Shown: positions 1 to 8,164 of the stretch, in pieces
Numbering within the stretch: position 1 is the first letter of the stretch
Layout of the letters: every line of letters starts with the position of its first letter
IMG/VR virus record: IMGVR_UViG_3300033145_001542
Coordinates: 1 to 28,869 of that record
Length of the DNA stretch: 28,869 nt
Reading direction: 5' to 3' (one strand)
Source: a virus
Translations under genes and position numbers: made by a program
The notes under the pieces: model-generated
What the model was told of the DNA's origin: nothing
Seen by the model: the letters and a program-made list of their open reading frames with translations, nothing else
Databases searched by the model: none

Positions 1-246
1 ACCAAGCTGTATAAGCTGATAGAGGCTGTCATGTGCCAAACTGCCAGGGATTGAGCTTTTCGTGTTTATAGCAGGCCAGTTTGCCCCGTTCCATGCGTAT
101 TGGGGTTGGATACATAAAAGACCGTTCGCTGTTAATTTTACATAGTCTGTTTTACAGGGATATCCGACAAACTCAGGCACATTAAAAATAACCGGCGCTT
201 CAACTCTGTACCTGTATTTCGGTTTGTATCTCGAATACTGAACCAT
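1..246 (-). CDS. DUF1353-like phage protein (partial, C-terminus outside window)
   Basis: The open frame runs from an ATG at 246 to the window edge without a stop (82 residues visible). Residues about 50-78 read YAWNGANWPAINTK, then a short gap, then SLAHDSLYQLI. This resembles the DUF1353 pattern of a W-[DN]-G-A turn followed by a conserved HD.LY. The family is common in phages, often near lysis or late genes, and its function is unknown. An AAAAAAGG stretch lies about 9 bases before the ATG. It is the last visible gene of the minus-strand late operon, 15 bases after the 51-aa gene. The motif match is from memory, so the family call is moderate. Confidence 0.65.
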   Translation of the reverse strand, partial: MVQYSRYKPKYRYRVEAPVIFNVPEFVGYPCKTDYVKLTANGLLCIQPQYAWNGANWPAINTKSSIPGSLAHDSLYQLIQLG

Positions 247-261
247 CTGACAAAACCTTTT

Positions 262-417
262 TTATTTTTTAGTCTTTCCAAAAGTATACAACTTATGCGC
301 TACTTTCAATATTGCTCCAGGGTACTTGGCATACTTATCCGGTAAAGCCCCGACAATAATATCTGCCGCACCAATTCCAAGCCCGATCGTTACCCAATTC
401 GCTACTAACCATTCCAT
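262..417 (-). CDS. Small protein with possible N-terminal membrane segment, 51 aa
   Basis: A complete 51-codon frame starts at an ATG at 417 and stops at TAA 264-262. Residues 1-28 form a glycine-rich, mostly hydrophobic stretch (MEWLVANWVTIGLGIGAADI and on) that could insert in the membrane. The C-terminus is basic and ends TFGKTKK. A GAGAAT sequence precedes the start and serves as a weak ribosome site. It sits between a 24-aa membrane peptide and the DUF1353-like gene. This small-membrane-protein cluster could belong to a lysis or membrane-interaction module, but no known holin or spanin family is recognised. Confidence 0.6.
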   Translation of the reverse strand: MEWLVANWVTIGLGIGAADIIVGALPDKYAKYPGAILKVAHKLYTFGKTKK

Positions 418-434
418 AAGATTCTCTTTTTATA

Positions 435-509
435 TTAACAACTAAAGTAAGCAATCAAAAGCATGATTCCCAAAATAAACAAAAACCATTTGAGGTCTGT
501 CGTGTTCAT
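435..509 (-). CDS. 24-aa single-span membrane peptide
   Basis: A 24-residue ORF, MNTTDLKWFLFILGIMLLIA followed by YFSC. After eight polar residues it is almost entirely one hydrophobic helix of about 15 residues. Its ATG (509-507) overlaps the TAA stop (511-509) of the upstream FN3-like gene as TAATG. The same arrangement is used at several other gene joints in this operon, which supports real, coupled translation. There is no strong ribosome site of its own. It could be a holin-like or regulatory membrane peptide; nothing more specific can be said. Confidence 0.5.
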   Translation of the reverse strand: MNTTDLKWFLFILGIMLLIAYFSC

Positions 510-961
510 TATCTGATCACTCGCATATGGGTTACGTTCCCCCCCTCATCGGTCGTATATTCAACCGTAAACTTTTGTGGGTTTAAGGGAGGTGGGTCTT
601 GGATTACTGTATCAAACTCTTTTGATACCATGTTAGAAAACCCACTCTCCCCTGTATTGTTATAGGCGGTAATAGCATAGTATAAGGTAGTAATTGCGTT
701 ATCAGGCACAATGACCGGACAAGTGGCCTGCATGGGTGTTGATAATTCGCTATGCAAGATGTTGTCCTTTATCATCCGCATTAAAGACGTGTTATCTTGC
801 CCTGATTGGTAAATACGATAGCCAATCGGTATAGACGATTCCGGCAATATTTCCCAACTAAAAGTAATGGAATCTTCGGCACTAAAAACCAATGTAGCCA
901 ATGGAATCCAAAAAAATAAACAAGTCGCAAGCACTGCGTATATTAAAATCCTGAACCTCAT
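509..961 (-). CDS. Secreted protein with one fibronectin type III-like domain
   Basis: 150 aa. The first 28 residues are a signal peptide or membrane anchor: basic start (MRFR), a long hydrophobic core, then FSA before EDS, a plausible cleavage site. Residues about 30-118 look like an FN3 domain: SITFSWE opening strand, GYRIYQSG, LYYAITAYNNTGESGFSN, then a proline-rich linker QDPPPLNP. FN3 modules are common in phage adhesion proteins, but with a signal peptide this copy would act in the envelope of the infected cell. A GGAGT ribosome site lies 7 bases before the ATG. It is followed by a coupled 24-aa membrane peptide. The host target is unknown. Confidence 0.65.
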   Translation of the reverse strand: MRFRILIYAVLATCLFFWIPLATLVFSAEDSITFSWEILPESSIPIGYRIYQSGQDNTSLMRMIKDNILHSELSTPMQATCPVIVPDNAITTLYYAITAYNNTGESGFSNMVSKEFDTVIQDPPPLNPQKFTVEYTTDEGGNVTHMRVIR

Positions 962-984
962 ATAAAACTCCTATGGTTTTTTCA

Positions 985-1278
985 TTAAGCACACCAAATC
1001 ACAACAGCACCCTCGCTGATAGTGGCGGTTATGGCTTCCATCTTAATAGGTCTTGCCCAAGGCCCAAACTTGGCAATAACAGCCCCCATACCTAAATCGT
1101 CCACAGTCGGTTGCACCTTCATGGCTATTGTTACACCGTTGATTGCCAACGTAAGAGTCGAATCGTGGGTGACATCTCCATTGTCGTCAATCCAATCGAT
1201 CTCCATAACATGCTTCATTCCGGTTACGGTTGTCGTTGCATCTAAATAAATCGGGTTACTTGCTTGGTTAACTGCCAT
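985..1278 (-). CDS. Small beta-rich structural-type protein, 97 aa
   Basis: MAVNQASNPIYLDATTTV opens a protein made of short alternating strands, ending in AVVIWCA. It resembles small virion-associated proteins encoded among tail or head genes of uncultured podoviruses (recalled similarity, no search done). It overlaps the end of the large ejection-type protein by 11 bases and has an AGGAGAG ribosome site. Its general pattern (xxxxGNPI or xxASNPI start, then a strand-rich body with an aromatic C-terminus) loosely parallels the 94-aa protein at 21440-21724, perhaps a distant paralogue. The role is unknown. Confidence 0.6.
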   Translation of the reverse strand: MAVNQASNPIYLDATTTVTGMKHVMEIDWIDDNGDVTHDSTLTLAINGVTIAMKVQPTVDDLGMGAVIAKFGPWARPIKMEAITATISEGAVVIWCA

Positions 1279-4225
1279 TGTTACTCTCCTTTATCCGTTG
1301 CTCTTTAATAGCACGGAACCTCTCTGTCACCCTAATTTTAGACAAATGGGTGTCTAATGCCCCAGACAAAACCTTGTGCTTAGCTTCATTGTTTATCGCC
1401 TTTTGCCATATAGGGCTTTTAAATTTAAAACCCAAAAACTTCTTTGCTCTATACCCATACGAAATGCAAAGCTTCTTATATATCTCATCATCAAAAACGT
1501 TCTTCTTCCCCTTATATGTAAACTGTTTAGAAGGTAACCCAGGGTAAATCTTTAGTTTCTTTAGCCCTATTTCAACAGGATCATCAGTCTCTTTTTGCCA
1601 TTTATAAGGTAACCAGTGTTGGAAAATGCTTCCTGGGATAACTATTTCTTCCCCCCATACGTTTAATTTAGCTGGAATTTTACCAGAAAGACCAGGGATA
1701 ACTTGAGCAGCAGCCGACAGCCACCCCTGTTGTTTCCTTACTTTTGCACTCCCCTCTATCGTTCTTTCATAAGCTCGGTTCATAGAGCGCCAGAAGCTTG
1801 AGTACGGTACAAAACTAGCCCCGAATCTAAACGGAGCTGTCTTGAATTTTTCATGACGATTAAATATTGTCTGCAAACCTGCTAAATAACTTGAGTCTAA
1901 AACGTTGTCAATAAGCCCTCTTGTCATTTCACCAAAGATTTCTGTTTTAGTCGCATCATCTTTAGCATTTAATATTTTGTCATAGGCGATAGCCACAGAA
2001 GCTATAGATGTATTGTACGGTTCAGCCCTTCTGTATTGGTAATAGGAATCCCCTAATTTTATTGCCCACGGCAGTTTACCTTGCCTATAAAAAGCTTCTC
2101 GTCTAGTAGGATCGCTTGGGACTGGCCCTGTTATGTCCCCTTTATCAAGTTTATAGAGAGCGTAAAGGCTAAGCAAAGAACCCTCAATTTGTTTTGCTGT
2201 TGTTTCTGGTGTGCCAATGCCCCGGCCCATCCCTCTTGAAACTGCCTCTTTTGCAATGCCAACCCCTGGAGTTAACTCTAACCCACGTTTTGTTAAGTTT
2301 CCAATTGTGTTTACAAAAGGGACTACAAACTGAGAAGCAGGGCCAAGAACAGGAACTTTGCGAACTTTTAAAAACCATTTTGTAAATGGATCAGGGTCAT
2401 CCATAAAAGTTCCGTGTTTTGCAGACTTTCCTGCTTTCTCGTGTGCCCATCGTGGCAAGTTTTTCTTAAAGTTCGTTTCAAAGATTTCCCTAGCAAGCCC
2501 AGTTACCCCTTTTTTATTGGACAACCCTCTTGCGATACTGTTTATTTCAGCATCATACCCAATTGCGTTAGCCCACACATCTATTGCACGAAGACCCCTT
2601 GTAAAAAAACTCACAGCAGGAGCTACTTTCCGAGCAAACGCAAACGGACTCCTTTCCCATGCGCTTACAGCAGAATAACCAATTTCTTGCGCCCACTTGG
2701 TTTCAAAATCGGTCACCTTACCAGTCTTCATCATTTGCCAAGACAATCCACGACCTCTCTTTAAACCGGATTTATACCCGGCCATCATAGGAACCAGCTC
2801 ATTAAAATAACGAGTACGAGCTTTCCCTGTGAAGGCTGAATAAATCTTGTCCCAAAAAGCAACATGCGATCTGTGGGGAACCTGGTATGCTAGCCATGCA
2901 GTGTTAGAGGCGATATTTACAACATGGGTGGGTGGCCCAGAAAGAATAGCGTTATACCAATATTCAAGTACGTAATCTTTTAGTTTTGGGTTTTCCAATG
3001 TATCTAAAAAATGTGCAACTTTGGATGGATTCCCCTTGTCCAAACTGGCAAACGCTTTTATTTGCCGCTCGTTCATCCCTTTTTCTAATCGTGACAAAGC
3101 TTTTACCATACGATTAGCAGACAAATTTTTCTTGTGATAATTAAGCGCCCTTCCAATTTCGCCAGAGCCTTCGGATGTAACTCGAAATATTGAGTCTCTG
3201 AACCCAGCGAACTTGGTATTGAATGCCTCTTCCGATATCTTTCCTAACCGCAAGTCATTAGCCATTTCACCAAGAGCATCCATAGCATTAACATTAACCT
3301 GTCGTGTAACATGAACTTCTGCGGCATTTAATCCTTCCCCAGCACTTGCCTTTTTTAATACCTTGTTGGTCTTATTGATATCTGCAAGAATTTCATTGCC
3401 TAGTTTCTCAGTATTGTCCCATGACTGGAATTTCTTTTCACCAGCCATTTCTACTTGAAGTTTTTTGGCAGTGTCAGAAAGATTCTGTCGTTCAAGATTT
3501 ACTGACTGTGCATATTTTGGCAATGGTTCGTCTGGAGTTGCCATGACATCAGTGATTTTAACATCAGGTTTTTCTGTTATCAATGTGTCTCGTTTGACAG
3601 GAATTGGTTTTTCTGCTTTTGGTGCTTTTGTTCTTAATGCTTTTGTTTTTGTGGCAGCGCCTTCCCACCAACCCTCTATAATCTTCTTTGGCGGGTGCTT
3701 TCCTTTTTTTTGTTGATAGTGTTGTATTTTTTGGGCAACAGTCATCGGTTTCCCTTTGCCAAGGGGAGTAGTAAAAGCTTTATATGTTTTTGGTAGCCAC
3801 TTCTGCAAATAGGCCCCTGATATCTTACCTAAGCCCGACAGGATTCTCCCAGCTCCTAACATTCCAACGGCTTCCATATCATCGAATAAAAGTTGTCGTG
3901 TTTGTTGTTGCTCAGTAAGCTTAAGGAATTTTTCCCTCTCTTCTGGGTGCAAGTATTTTAAATATGATATTTTGCTAAACTCTTTTGCGACACCTACAAG
4001 GCCATGAATGTTTGGGTGTTTAGTCAGGAAAGATAACTCTTGATTTGGTCGAGTTGGCAAATGTTTTTGCTTTTCACTTCCAGTATTAAGTGGAAGAGGT
4101 TGAACTCTTCCACCTGTATTGAGTGACAAAGGCTGGACCTCCCCACCTGTATTAAGTGGTAAGGGCTGGACTTTTGAAGGTTGCTTATTCTCTAACGGTA
4201 GTGGTTTAACTGTAGAACGTGGCAT
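1268..4225 (-). CDS. Large internal virion / DNA-ejection protein, 985 aa
   Basis: The start is ATG at 4225, overlapping the previous gene's stop as TAATG; a TTG four codons upstream is less likely. Residues 6-51 hold proline-rich 11-residue repeats (VQPLPLNTGGE and variants). A long helical region follows, and about residues 425-500 contain ILSGPPTHVVNIASN, a motif I associate with large polyvalent or internal virion proteins of podoviruses. Several later segments (for example VPVLGPASQFVVPFVNTIGN) are amphipathic or hydrophobic. As third and largest gene after two smaller ejection-type genes it matches the P22 gp7-gp20-gp16 or T7 gp14-15-16 arrangement. No lytic transglycosylase motif was recognised. 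Confidence 0.7.
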   Translation of the reverse strand: MPRSTVKPLPLENKQPSKVQPLPLNTGGEVQPLSLNTGGRVQPLPLNTGSEKQKHLPTRPNQELSFLTKHPNIHGLVGVAKEFSKISYLKYLHPEEREKFLKLTEQQQTRQLLFDDMEAVGMLGAGRILSGLGKISGAYLQKWLPKTYKAFTTPLGKGKPMTVAQKIQHYQQKKGKHPPKKIIEGWWEGAATKTKALRTKAPKAEKPIPVKRDTLITEKPDVKITDVMATPDEPLPKYAQSVNLERQNLSDTAKKLQVEMAGEKKFQSWDNTEKLGNEILADINKTNKVLKKASAGEGLNAAEVHVTRQVNVNAMDALGEMANDLRLGKISEEAFNTKFAGFRDSIFRVTSEGSGEIGRALNYHKKNLSANRMVKALSRLEKGMNERQIKAFASLDKGNPSKVAHFLDTLENPKLKDYVLEYWYNAILSGPPTHVVNIASNTAWLAYQVPHRSHVAFWDKIYSAFTGKARTRYFNELVPMMAGYKSGLKRGRGLSWQMMKTGKVTDFETKWAQEIGYSAVSAWERSPFAFARKVAPAVSFFTRGLRAIDVWANAIGYDAEINSIARGLSNKKGVTGLAREIFETNFKKNLPRWAHEKAGKSAKHGTFMDDPDPFTKWFLKVRKVPVLGPASQFVVPFVNTIGNLTKRGLELTPGVGIAKEAVSRGMGRGIGTPETTAKQIEGSLLSLYALYKLDKGDITGPVPSDPTRREAFYRQGKLPWAIKLGDSYYQYRRAEPYNTSIASVAIAYDKILNAKDDATKTEIFGEMTRGLIDNVLDSSYLAGLQTIFNRHEKFKTAPFRFGASFVPYSSFWRSMNRAYERTIEGSAKVRKQQGWLSAAAQVIPGLSGKIPAKLNVWGEEIVIPGSIFQHWLPYKWQKETDDPVEIGLKKLKIYPGLPSKQFTYKGKKNVFDDEIYKKLCISYGYRAKKFLGFKFKSPIWQKAINNEAKHKVLSGALDTHLSKIRVTERFRAIKEQRIKESNNGS

Positions 4226-4977
4226 TACTCTATCCAAAGCTTAATAAGTTTATCGTTTAAATACCATCCCACTTTTCCATCTTTAATCCCAAACACAACT
4301 TCTTGGCCGGGGTAAGCCCCTTTTATGCTTCTATCGGTTTCTTCCTTTATGGCTTGCGCCCTATCATTTTTATCCAACATGTCCCAATCCAACCCTATCT
4401 TTGCCTGAATCCTTTTCACAACCTCGCCTTGAAATTTAGGTGAATTAATGCTTGCTTGGATTTTAGCCAAATCCTTTGCCTTTTGTTGCTGAACAATGTT
4501 TCCTAAATTAATAGTTGTACCTTTTTTTCCAAAATCTTTCATCCAGCCTGCAAAGTTTCTCTCATTACCTTCTTCTTTTGCCTTCATATAGTTCTTTATA
4601 TCTGCTGTTCTTGTGTCTTTTGTAATGCTTGGGTCGACCGTAACCTTGCTCGTTGTCTTGTCAAATATTACCAATCCTTGTTTAGTCAGTGTGGAGGAAT
4701 ATTTCTCCTTTGGTGTGGCTTTTTTGAAAAACTTCCACGCTCCTTTGCCTCCCTCCTCCTGTTCCCAAGCTGCTGTATAGCCCTCCGGGGCTTCCGGCTT
4801 GGTCTCCTTCCTAATTGCTTCATTGTGTGTTGCAATATCAGCTTGGCGTTTTGACTCAGCTATCTCCATATTCTGCCCAACCTTAGCCATAAACAAGTTA
4901 CCTAATATCTGCGGAATCATAGTTTCCCAAGAGTTTTGTCTTTGCCGCCTTGGATCGACATACATCATGCCTGGCAT
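4225..4977 (-). CDS. Putative internal virion (ejection) protein, 250 aa
   Basis: A highly charged, mostly helical protein. The N-terminus MPGMMYVDPRRQRQNSWETM leads into a likely coiled coil (about residues 25-60). The middle is lysine- and glutamate-rich, and the C-terminus FGIKDGKVGWYLNDKLIKLW looks like a small beta hairpin. The start at 4977 has GGAGG 9 bases upstream, located at the end of the preceding gene. It lies between the glycine-zipper protein and the 985-aa protein, with TAATG coupling to the latter. Position and composition fit the second of three ejection proteins; sequence similarity alone would not identify it. Confidence 0.6.
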   Translation of the reverse strand: MPGMMYVDPRRQRQNSWETMIPQILGNLFMAKVGQNMEIAESKRQADIATHNEAIRKETKPEAPEGYTAAWEQEEGGKGAWKFFKKATPKEKYSSTLTKQGLVIFDKTTSKVTVDPSITKDTRTADIKNYMKAKEEGNERNFAGWMKDFGKKGTTINLGNIVQQQKAKDLAKIQASINSPKFQGEVVKRIQAKIGLDWDMLDKNDRAQAIKEETDRSIKGAYPGQEVVFGIKDGKVGWYLNDKLIKLWIE

Positions 4978-4979
4978 AG

Positions 4980-5837
4980 CTATTTACCTCCTAACAAAGA
5001 GGCTCCAATCCCGGCAGCCCCACCTAACACAGCCCCAAGAGGGCCACCCAAAGCGGTTCCGCTTGCCAGATACCCGCCAAGCCCTGCTCCTACCGCTCCT
5101 CCACCCAGGGCTGAGGCCGTACCTGACCCTTGGGTTGGTGTTGTTACCCCCTGTGAATAAGTGCCACCCATAAGGCCCGGGAGAGACTTGTACGGGTACT
5201 GGATTGCTTCTTGTTCCAATCCCCATTGTGTCATCTGATTAGCATAATCCTGTTGTGTTTTATCATACTCTGCTGCCCATCCAGTTTTCATCGCTGGCTG
5301 TGTCATTTGCCATGCCTGTAACCCAACGTTCTGTCCTGCCTTAGAGTAAAATTCGCCTAACGCTCTTTCTCCCGTTCCAGAATAACCGCCTCTTGCAGAA
5401 CCGAGCTGGCCGCTACCCCCCATCTTTTCCATCATTTGACCTGCCGCTTCGTTCCACGGTGCCCACAGACCTTCTTTAACCTCTGGTGAAATTCCACCCC
5501 ACCATTGCTTACTCGGCATCATACTTTCTGTGCTTGGTATCTGGTAATCAGCCGCAGGCGGCGCACCTACATCCCAAACTTGCTGCCCCCCTGGCTGTGC
5601 CGGGGTGGCCGGAGCACCCCACCACCCTGGTTGCGCTGGGGTTCCCAGAGCAGATCGAGACATGCGCCTTATAAGTGGGATTACTTCACGATAAACGGCT
5701 GCCTGCTCTGGCGATTGGGTATATTCTGTTTTTGTGCCACCACCCTTACATTCGTCTACAGGGCCATCATATTCGTAAGAATCTTCTTCGATTATTTCCC
5801 CGTCAGAGTTCCATACTACCTTAGTATATACTTTCAT
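4980..5837 (-). CDS. Putative internal virion protein with C-terminal glycine zipper, 285 aa
   Basis: Residues 1-25 (MKVYTKVVWNSDGEIIEEDS) form a short acidic beta segment. Residues 60-100 are rich in Pro, Gly, Ala and Trp with an APATPAQPG-type repeat. Residues 130-215 are helical and glutamine-rich. The last 50 residues are an alanine/glycine-zipper stretch (GLGGYLASGTALGGPLGAVL and on) able to insert in a membrane. Such glycine-zipper tails occur in podovirus proteins that leave the capsid and form the DNA channel through the envelope. AAGGAG lies 8 bases before ATG 5837, which overlaps the previous stop as ATGA. Confidence 0.65.
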   Translation of the reverse strand: MKVYTKVVWNSDGEIIEEDSYEYDGPVDECKGGGTKTEYTQSPEQAAVYREVIPLIRRMSRSALGTPAQPGWWGAPATPAQPGGQQVWDVGAPPAADYQIPSTESMMPSKQWWGGISPEVKEGLWAPWNEAAGQMMEKMGGSGQLGSARGGYSGTGERALGEFYSKAGQNVGLQAWQMTQPAMKTGWAAEYDKTQQDYANQMTQWGLEQEAIQYPYKSLPGLMGGTYSQGVTTPTQGSGTASALGGGAVGAGLGGYLASGTALGGPLGAVLGGAAGIGASLLGGK

Positions 5838-6304
5838 CCAGTATCTCCTTTCGGCCGCTTCCTACCAATGAAGTTGATAACACCACTTTTTTCAATATCA
5901 TAACCCTTTTCCCCAACCAGCTTTCTGAATAACCTATAGATTGTTTCATTAATCGTGTCCCCCTCATAAAGTGGAGCATGATTTTTTTCACCGAACCTTG
6001 CAAACTCGTCCAGTAATAAAGATATAGCCTTTTGATCTTTTGTCCAGGAATGTATAAAATCACAATACACTGTTCCAACATGTGGAAGCCCACGGACAAG
6101 CCAATGAGCAAAGGCAACAGGTTTGTTCTTATCCATAGCGACCCAGAACTCAGAAAGGTTGCCGCCGAATTGAATAGCGTTTACAATGTAAGAATAAAAG
6201 CTCTCATACCCAATACCCTGCACAGAGATTTTCTTAACAAAGGCATCGAGCTTTGGCCCTATCTGCCCTAACCATAACGGGTTCGTAATCTTGATTACCT
6301 TCAT
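5834..6304 (-). CDS. GNAT-like acetyltransferase-fold protein, 156 aa
   Basis: The start is taken at ATG 6304 (MKVIKITNPLWLGQ), which has AAGGGG about 10 bases upstream; a longer frame from 6370 adds an unlikely hydrophobic/lysine leader. The order FWVAMDKNKPVAFAHW, then an acidic or cysteine-containing strand, then a helix ISLLLDEFARFGEKN, a strand with LYEGDTIN, and LVGEKGYDIEKSG matches the GNAT fold. The usual Q/RxxGxG/A acetyl-CoA loop is degenerate, so activity is doubtful. GNAT-like proteins next to ejection genes are known in T7-like podoviruses (gp13 position). It may act in virion morphogenesis rather than catalysis. Confidence 0.55.
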   Translation of the reverse strand: MKVIKITNPLWLGQIGPKLDAFVKKISVQGIGYESFYSYIVNAIQFGGNLSEFWVAMDKNKPVAFAHWLVRGLPHVGTVYCDFIHSWTKDQKAISLLLDEFARFGEKNHAPLYEGDTINETIYRLFRKLVGEKGYDIEKSGVINFIGRKRPKGDTG

Positions 6305-6326
6305 GTTCCATACCCCTTTCTTTTTT

Positions 6327-6947
6327 TTAAAAAACACTCCCGAAAAATAAAATATTAGCTCCGGGAGCATCTAACCCGGTCTTTATTTTTATCCAGTCTA
6401 TATGGGTAACCCTATCGTTAGTTGTCACACCATATTGATAGAGAAGAATTTTGTCTGCGGAGGGGTACGCTGTGCAACTGCAATCAACATCTTTCACCTT
6501 CAAAACATCGTCAAGATAAACGTCACAGGTCGCTGAGGCAGGTGTTGTAGTATCAAAAAGGAATCTCCATTTTTGCCATATTCCGGTAGAAACAAGGTTC
6601 GTGCCTACCTCGTTATACGAGTCCCCATCATGAATAAATAATCCATCAGTCGCAAAAGCAGCACGCAGTTCAATATCAGGATCGCCAGTCTCACGGCCAA
6701 CGATAAATAAAAAGTAATCCGAGTTTGCTATTGTTCCTAAAGCATCATGGTATAGTTTTATCTCAGCAGTCATTTTTGTTGCCACGCTTATTGTCTTTTG
6801 GCGTGAGGCATAATTGTTAGTATCGGCCGTGTTTGCGTCCATTCTAAACTGACCTGCTGGTGATACTTCAGAAACCCCGTTTAGATTGTCATTATCTATC
6901 CAATCAGAAATATCAGCGCAGTCTTCATCCTCTAAGTCCCAAGCCAT
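6327..6947 (-). CDS. Lectin/LamG-like beta-sandwich protein, 206 aa
   Basis: The start is ATG 6947 (MAWDLEDEDCADISDWIDND), since GAGGAG is 7 bases before it; the ATG two codons upstream is too close. The order of strands, including TAEIKLYHDALGTIANSDYFL, a GIWQKWRFLFDT strand and ATCDVYLDDVLKVKDVDCSC, matches concanavalin A-like (LamG) domains, where W/R-rich and VYLDD strands are typical. The opening xDLED...ISDWIDND is often seen in phage or secreted lectin-like domains. It probably contributes carbohydrate binding to the virion or tail. It overlaps the preceding zinc-ribbon gene by 23 bases. Confidence 0.6.
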   Translation of the reverse strand: MAWDLEDEDCADISDWIDNDNLNGVSEVSPAGQFRMDANTADTNNYASRQKTISVATKMTAEIKLYHDALGTIANSDYFLFIVGRETGDPDIELRAAFATDGLFIHDGDSYNEVGTNLVSTGIWQKWRFLFDTTTPASATCDVYLDDVLKVKDVDCSCTAYPSADKILLYQYGVTTNDRVTHIDWIKIKTGLDAPGANILFFGSVF

Positions 6948-7179
6948 TAACATACTCCTCTATATGTTGACACCAACAATCAGACTTTGAATAATCCTTT
7001 TCTTTCAGCCATTTAATAAATTTCTTATCACATTTATCACAAAAGCTTTTTTCTGTTGTGCTGAACCCCTCCTCTATGCCATCACCCATTTCAATCGTCA
7101 TTTTTTCACGAGAAACACCCCCTCCGCATTTACTGCAAATGCCATTAAAAACAATCTTTTTTTTAGCTTTTTTAACCAA
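6925..7179 (-). CDS. Small zinc-ribbon protein, 84 aa
   Basis: The best start is a TTG at 7179 (MVKKAKKKIVFNGICSKCGG), 8 bases after a GGAGG that lies inside the end of the previous gene; upstream GTG starts would give unsupported N-termini. CSKCGG near residue 16 and FCDKCDKKF near residue 48 make a four-cysteine zinc ribbon; DCWCQH is a further cysteine/histidine cluster near the C-terminus. It overlaps the fibre-like gene by 8 bases. It is one of four short cysteine-knuckle proteins spread through this late operon. Nucleic-acid binding or assembly roles are possible, not shown. Confidence 0.6.
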   Translation of the reverse strand: MVKKAKKKIVFNGICSKCGGGVSREKMTIEMGDGIEEGFSTTEKSFCDKCDKKFIKWLKEKDYSKSDCWCQHIEEYVNGLGLRG

Positions 7180-7924
7180 AGTCAGCACCTCCTGCCCCGT
7201 AATACGAAGTCCCATCATAATAGAACGTAGCAATATTGATTGCATCAGCACCCGTGCCCCAGCTGGGTTCTATTGAATCAACCCATTTCACTGTCCCCGG
7301 CCAGGTGACTGTCCTCCCCCCAGTCGCATCTTGAACCATTAATAAAAGAAGATTACACGAGTTACTCGGAGCTGTGAACGTGAACGTTTCATTTTGTGCG
7401 CCGAAGGTGAACTTAAACTTATTCCCCAGTTTCCAGTCGATGGTCGTTGTCCCATCCCCTGTTGTTAACTGCTGAGTAAACCCTACTGAATGTGCTCCAC
7501 AATCCAGCTCACCCCCAAGCTCAGGGGTTGTGTCACCTTTGATATTGTCCAATTTTCCTTTAGCAATTTGGCTTTGCATCTGGAAATTAGTGCCATCATA
7601 AACAACCGTAACGATTTGGCCTACTTCAATATCTCCGGTTGCAGGATCTGTATCATGAAGTTTCTTGATTGATTTAGCACCTACGGTATTCACATTAAGG
7701 GTGCATGCCCCTGTATTGGCAGTGTTCGCCTTGAAATGGATTACCATGCCTGTCGTATAGGAAGTAATTACAGGGGCTAACGTAATAACATAAGCATCAG
7801 AAGCCTCCGCATCAGCAGCATAACAATACGAGTTATTAATTATATATTCCCAATTATCATTTATTGAAACCAAGTCTGCTGATATTTGATTAGCCGCTAA
7901 CGGTACGTTTTTATTAAAAGCCAT
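7172..7924 (-). CDS. Tail fibre/tail-tip type structural protein, 250 aa
   Basis: The protein starts MAFNKNVPLAANQISADLVS, a pattern typical of short phage fibre proteins. It continues with IHFKANTANTGACTLNVNTVG and IVTVVYDGTNFQM, segments repeatedly seen in phage tail fibres. The C-terminal half is beta-rich with GRTVTWPGTVKWVDS and AINIATFYYDGTSYYGAGG, again fibre-like. GGAGT precedes ATG 7924. Genes on either side are tail and fibre proteins. No enzymatic domain (hydrolase or depolymerase) is visible, so it is best called a host-contact or fibre component. Confidence 0.7.
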   Translation of the reverse strand: MAFNKNVPLAANQISADLVSINDNWEYIINNSYCYAADAEASDAYVITLAPVITSYTTGMVIHFKANTANTGACTLNVNTVGAKSIKKLHDTDPATGDIEVGQIVTVVYDGTNFQMQSQIAKGKLDNIKGDTTPELGGELDCGAHSVGFTQQLTTGDGTTTIDWKLGNKFKFTFGAQNETFTFTAPSNSCNLLLLMVQDATGGRTVTWPGTVKWVDSIEPSWGTGADAINIATFYYDGTSYYGAGGADFG

Positions 7925-7939
7925 AAGTTATACTCCTTT

Positions 7940-8164
7940 TTATGTCATATCCCCTACTTCAACCCAAGCACTTGCGTTTCGTATCATAAGGATGTCCGTA
8001 TCACTATCATAATAAATATTCCCTTCTGTTGTATCATCACACGAAGCTCTCGGAACAAATCTTAAACTGTGAAACGATGGATATTTTAGAAATTCGTATA
8101 ACTCGACACACCATTCCTTAAGTTCTCTTATGTCTTCTGTTTCCGGTGGCGGTCGTAAATCCAT
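7940..8164 (-). CDS. Small fibre-associated protein, 74 aa
   Basis: MDLRPPPETEDIRELKEWCV forms a short helix, followed by EGNIYYDSDTDILMIRNASA, the familiar beta-hairpin pattern of phage fibre trimers (EGxxYYDxxxxxLxxxN). The ATG at 8164 overlaps the TGA stop of the tail-hub gene (TGATG). Its place between the hub and a fibre gene suggests an adaptor joining fibre and tail. That is inference from neighbourhood; only the hairpin motif is seen. Confidence 0.6.
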   Translation of the reverse strand: MDLRPPPETEDIRELKEWCVELYEFLKYPSFHSLRFVPRASCDDTTEGNIYYDSDTDILMIRNASAWVEVGDMT

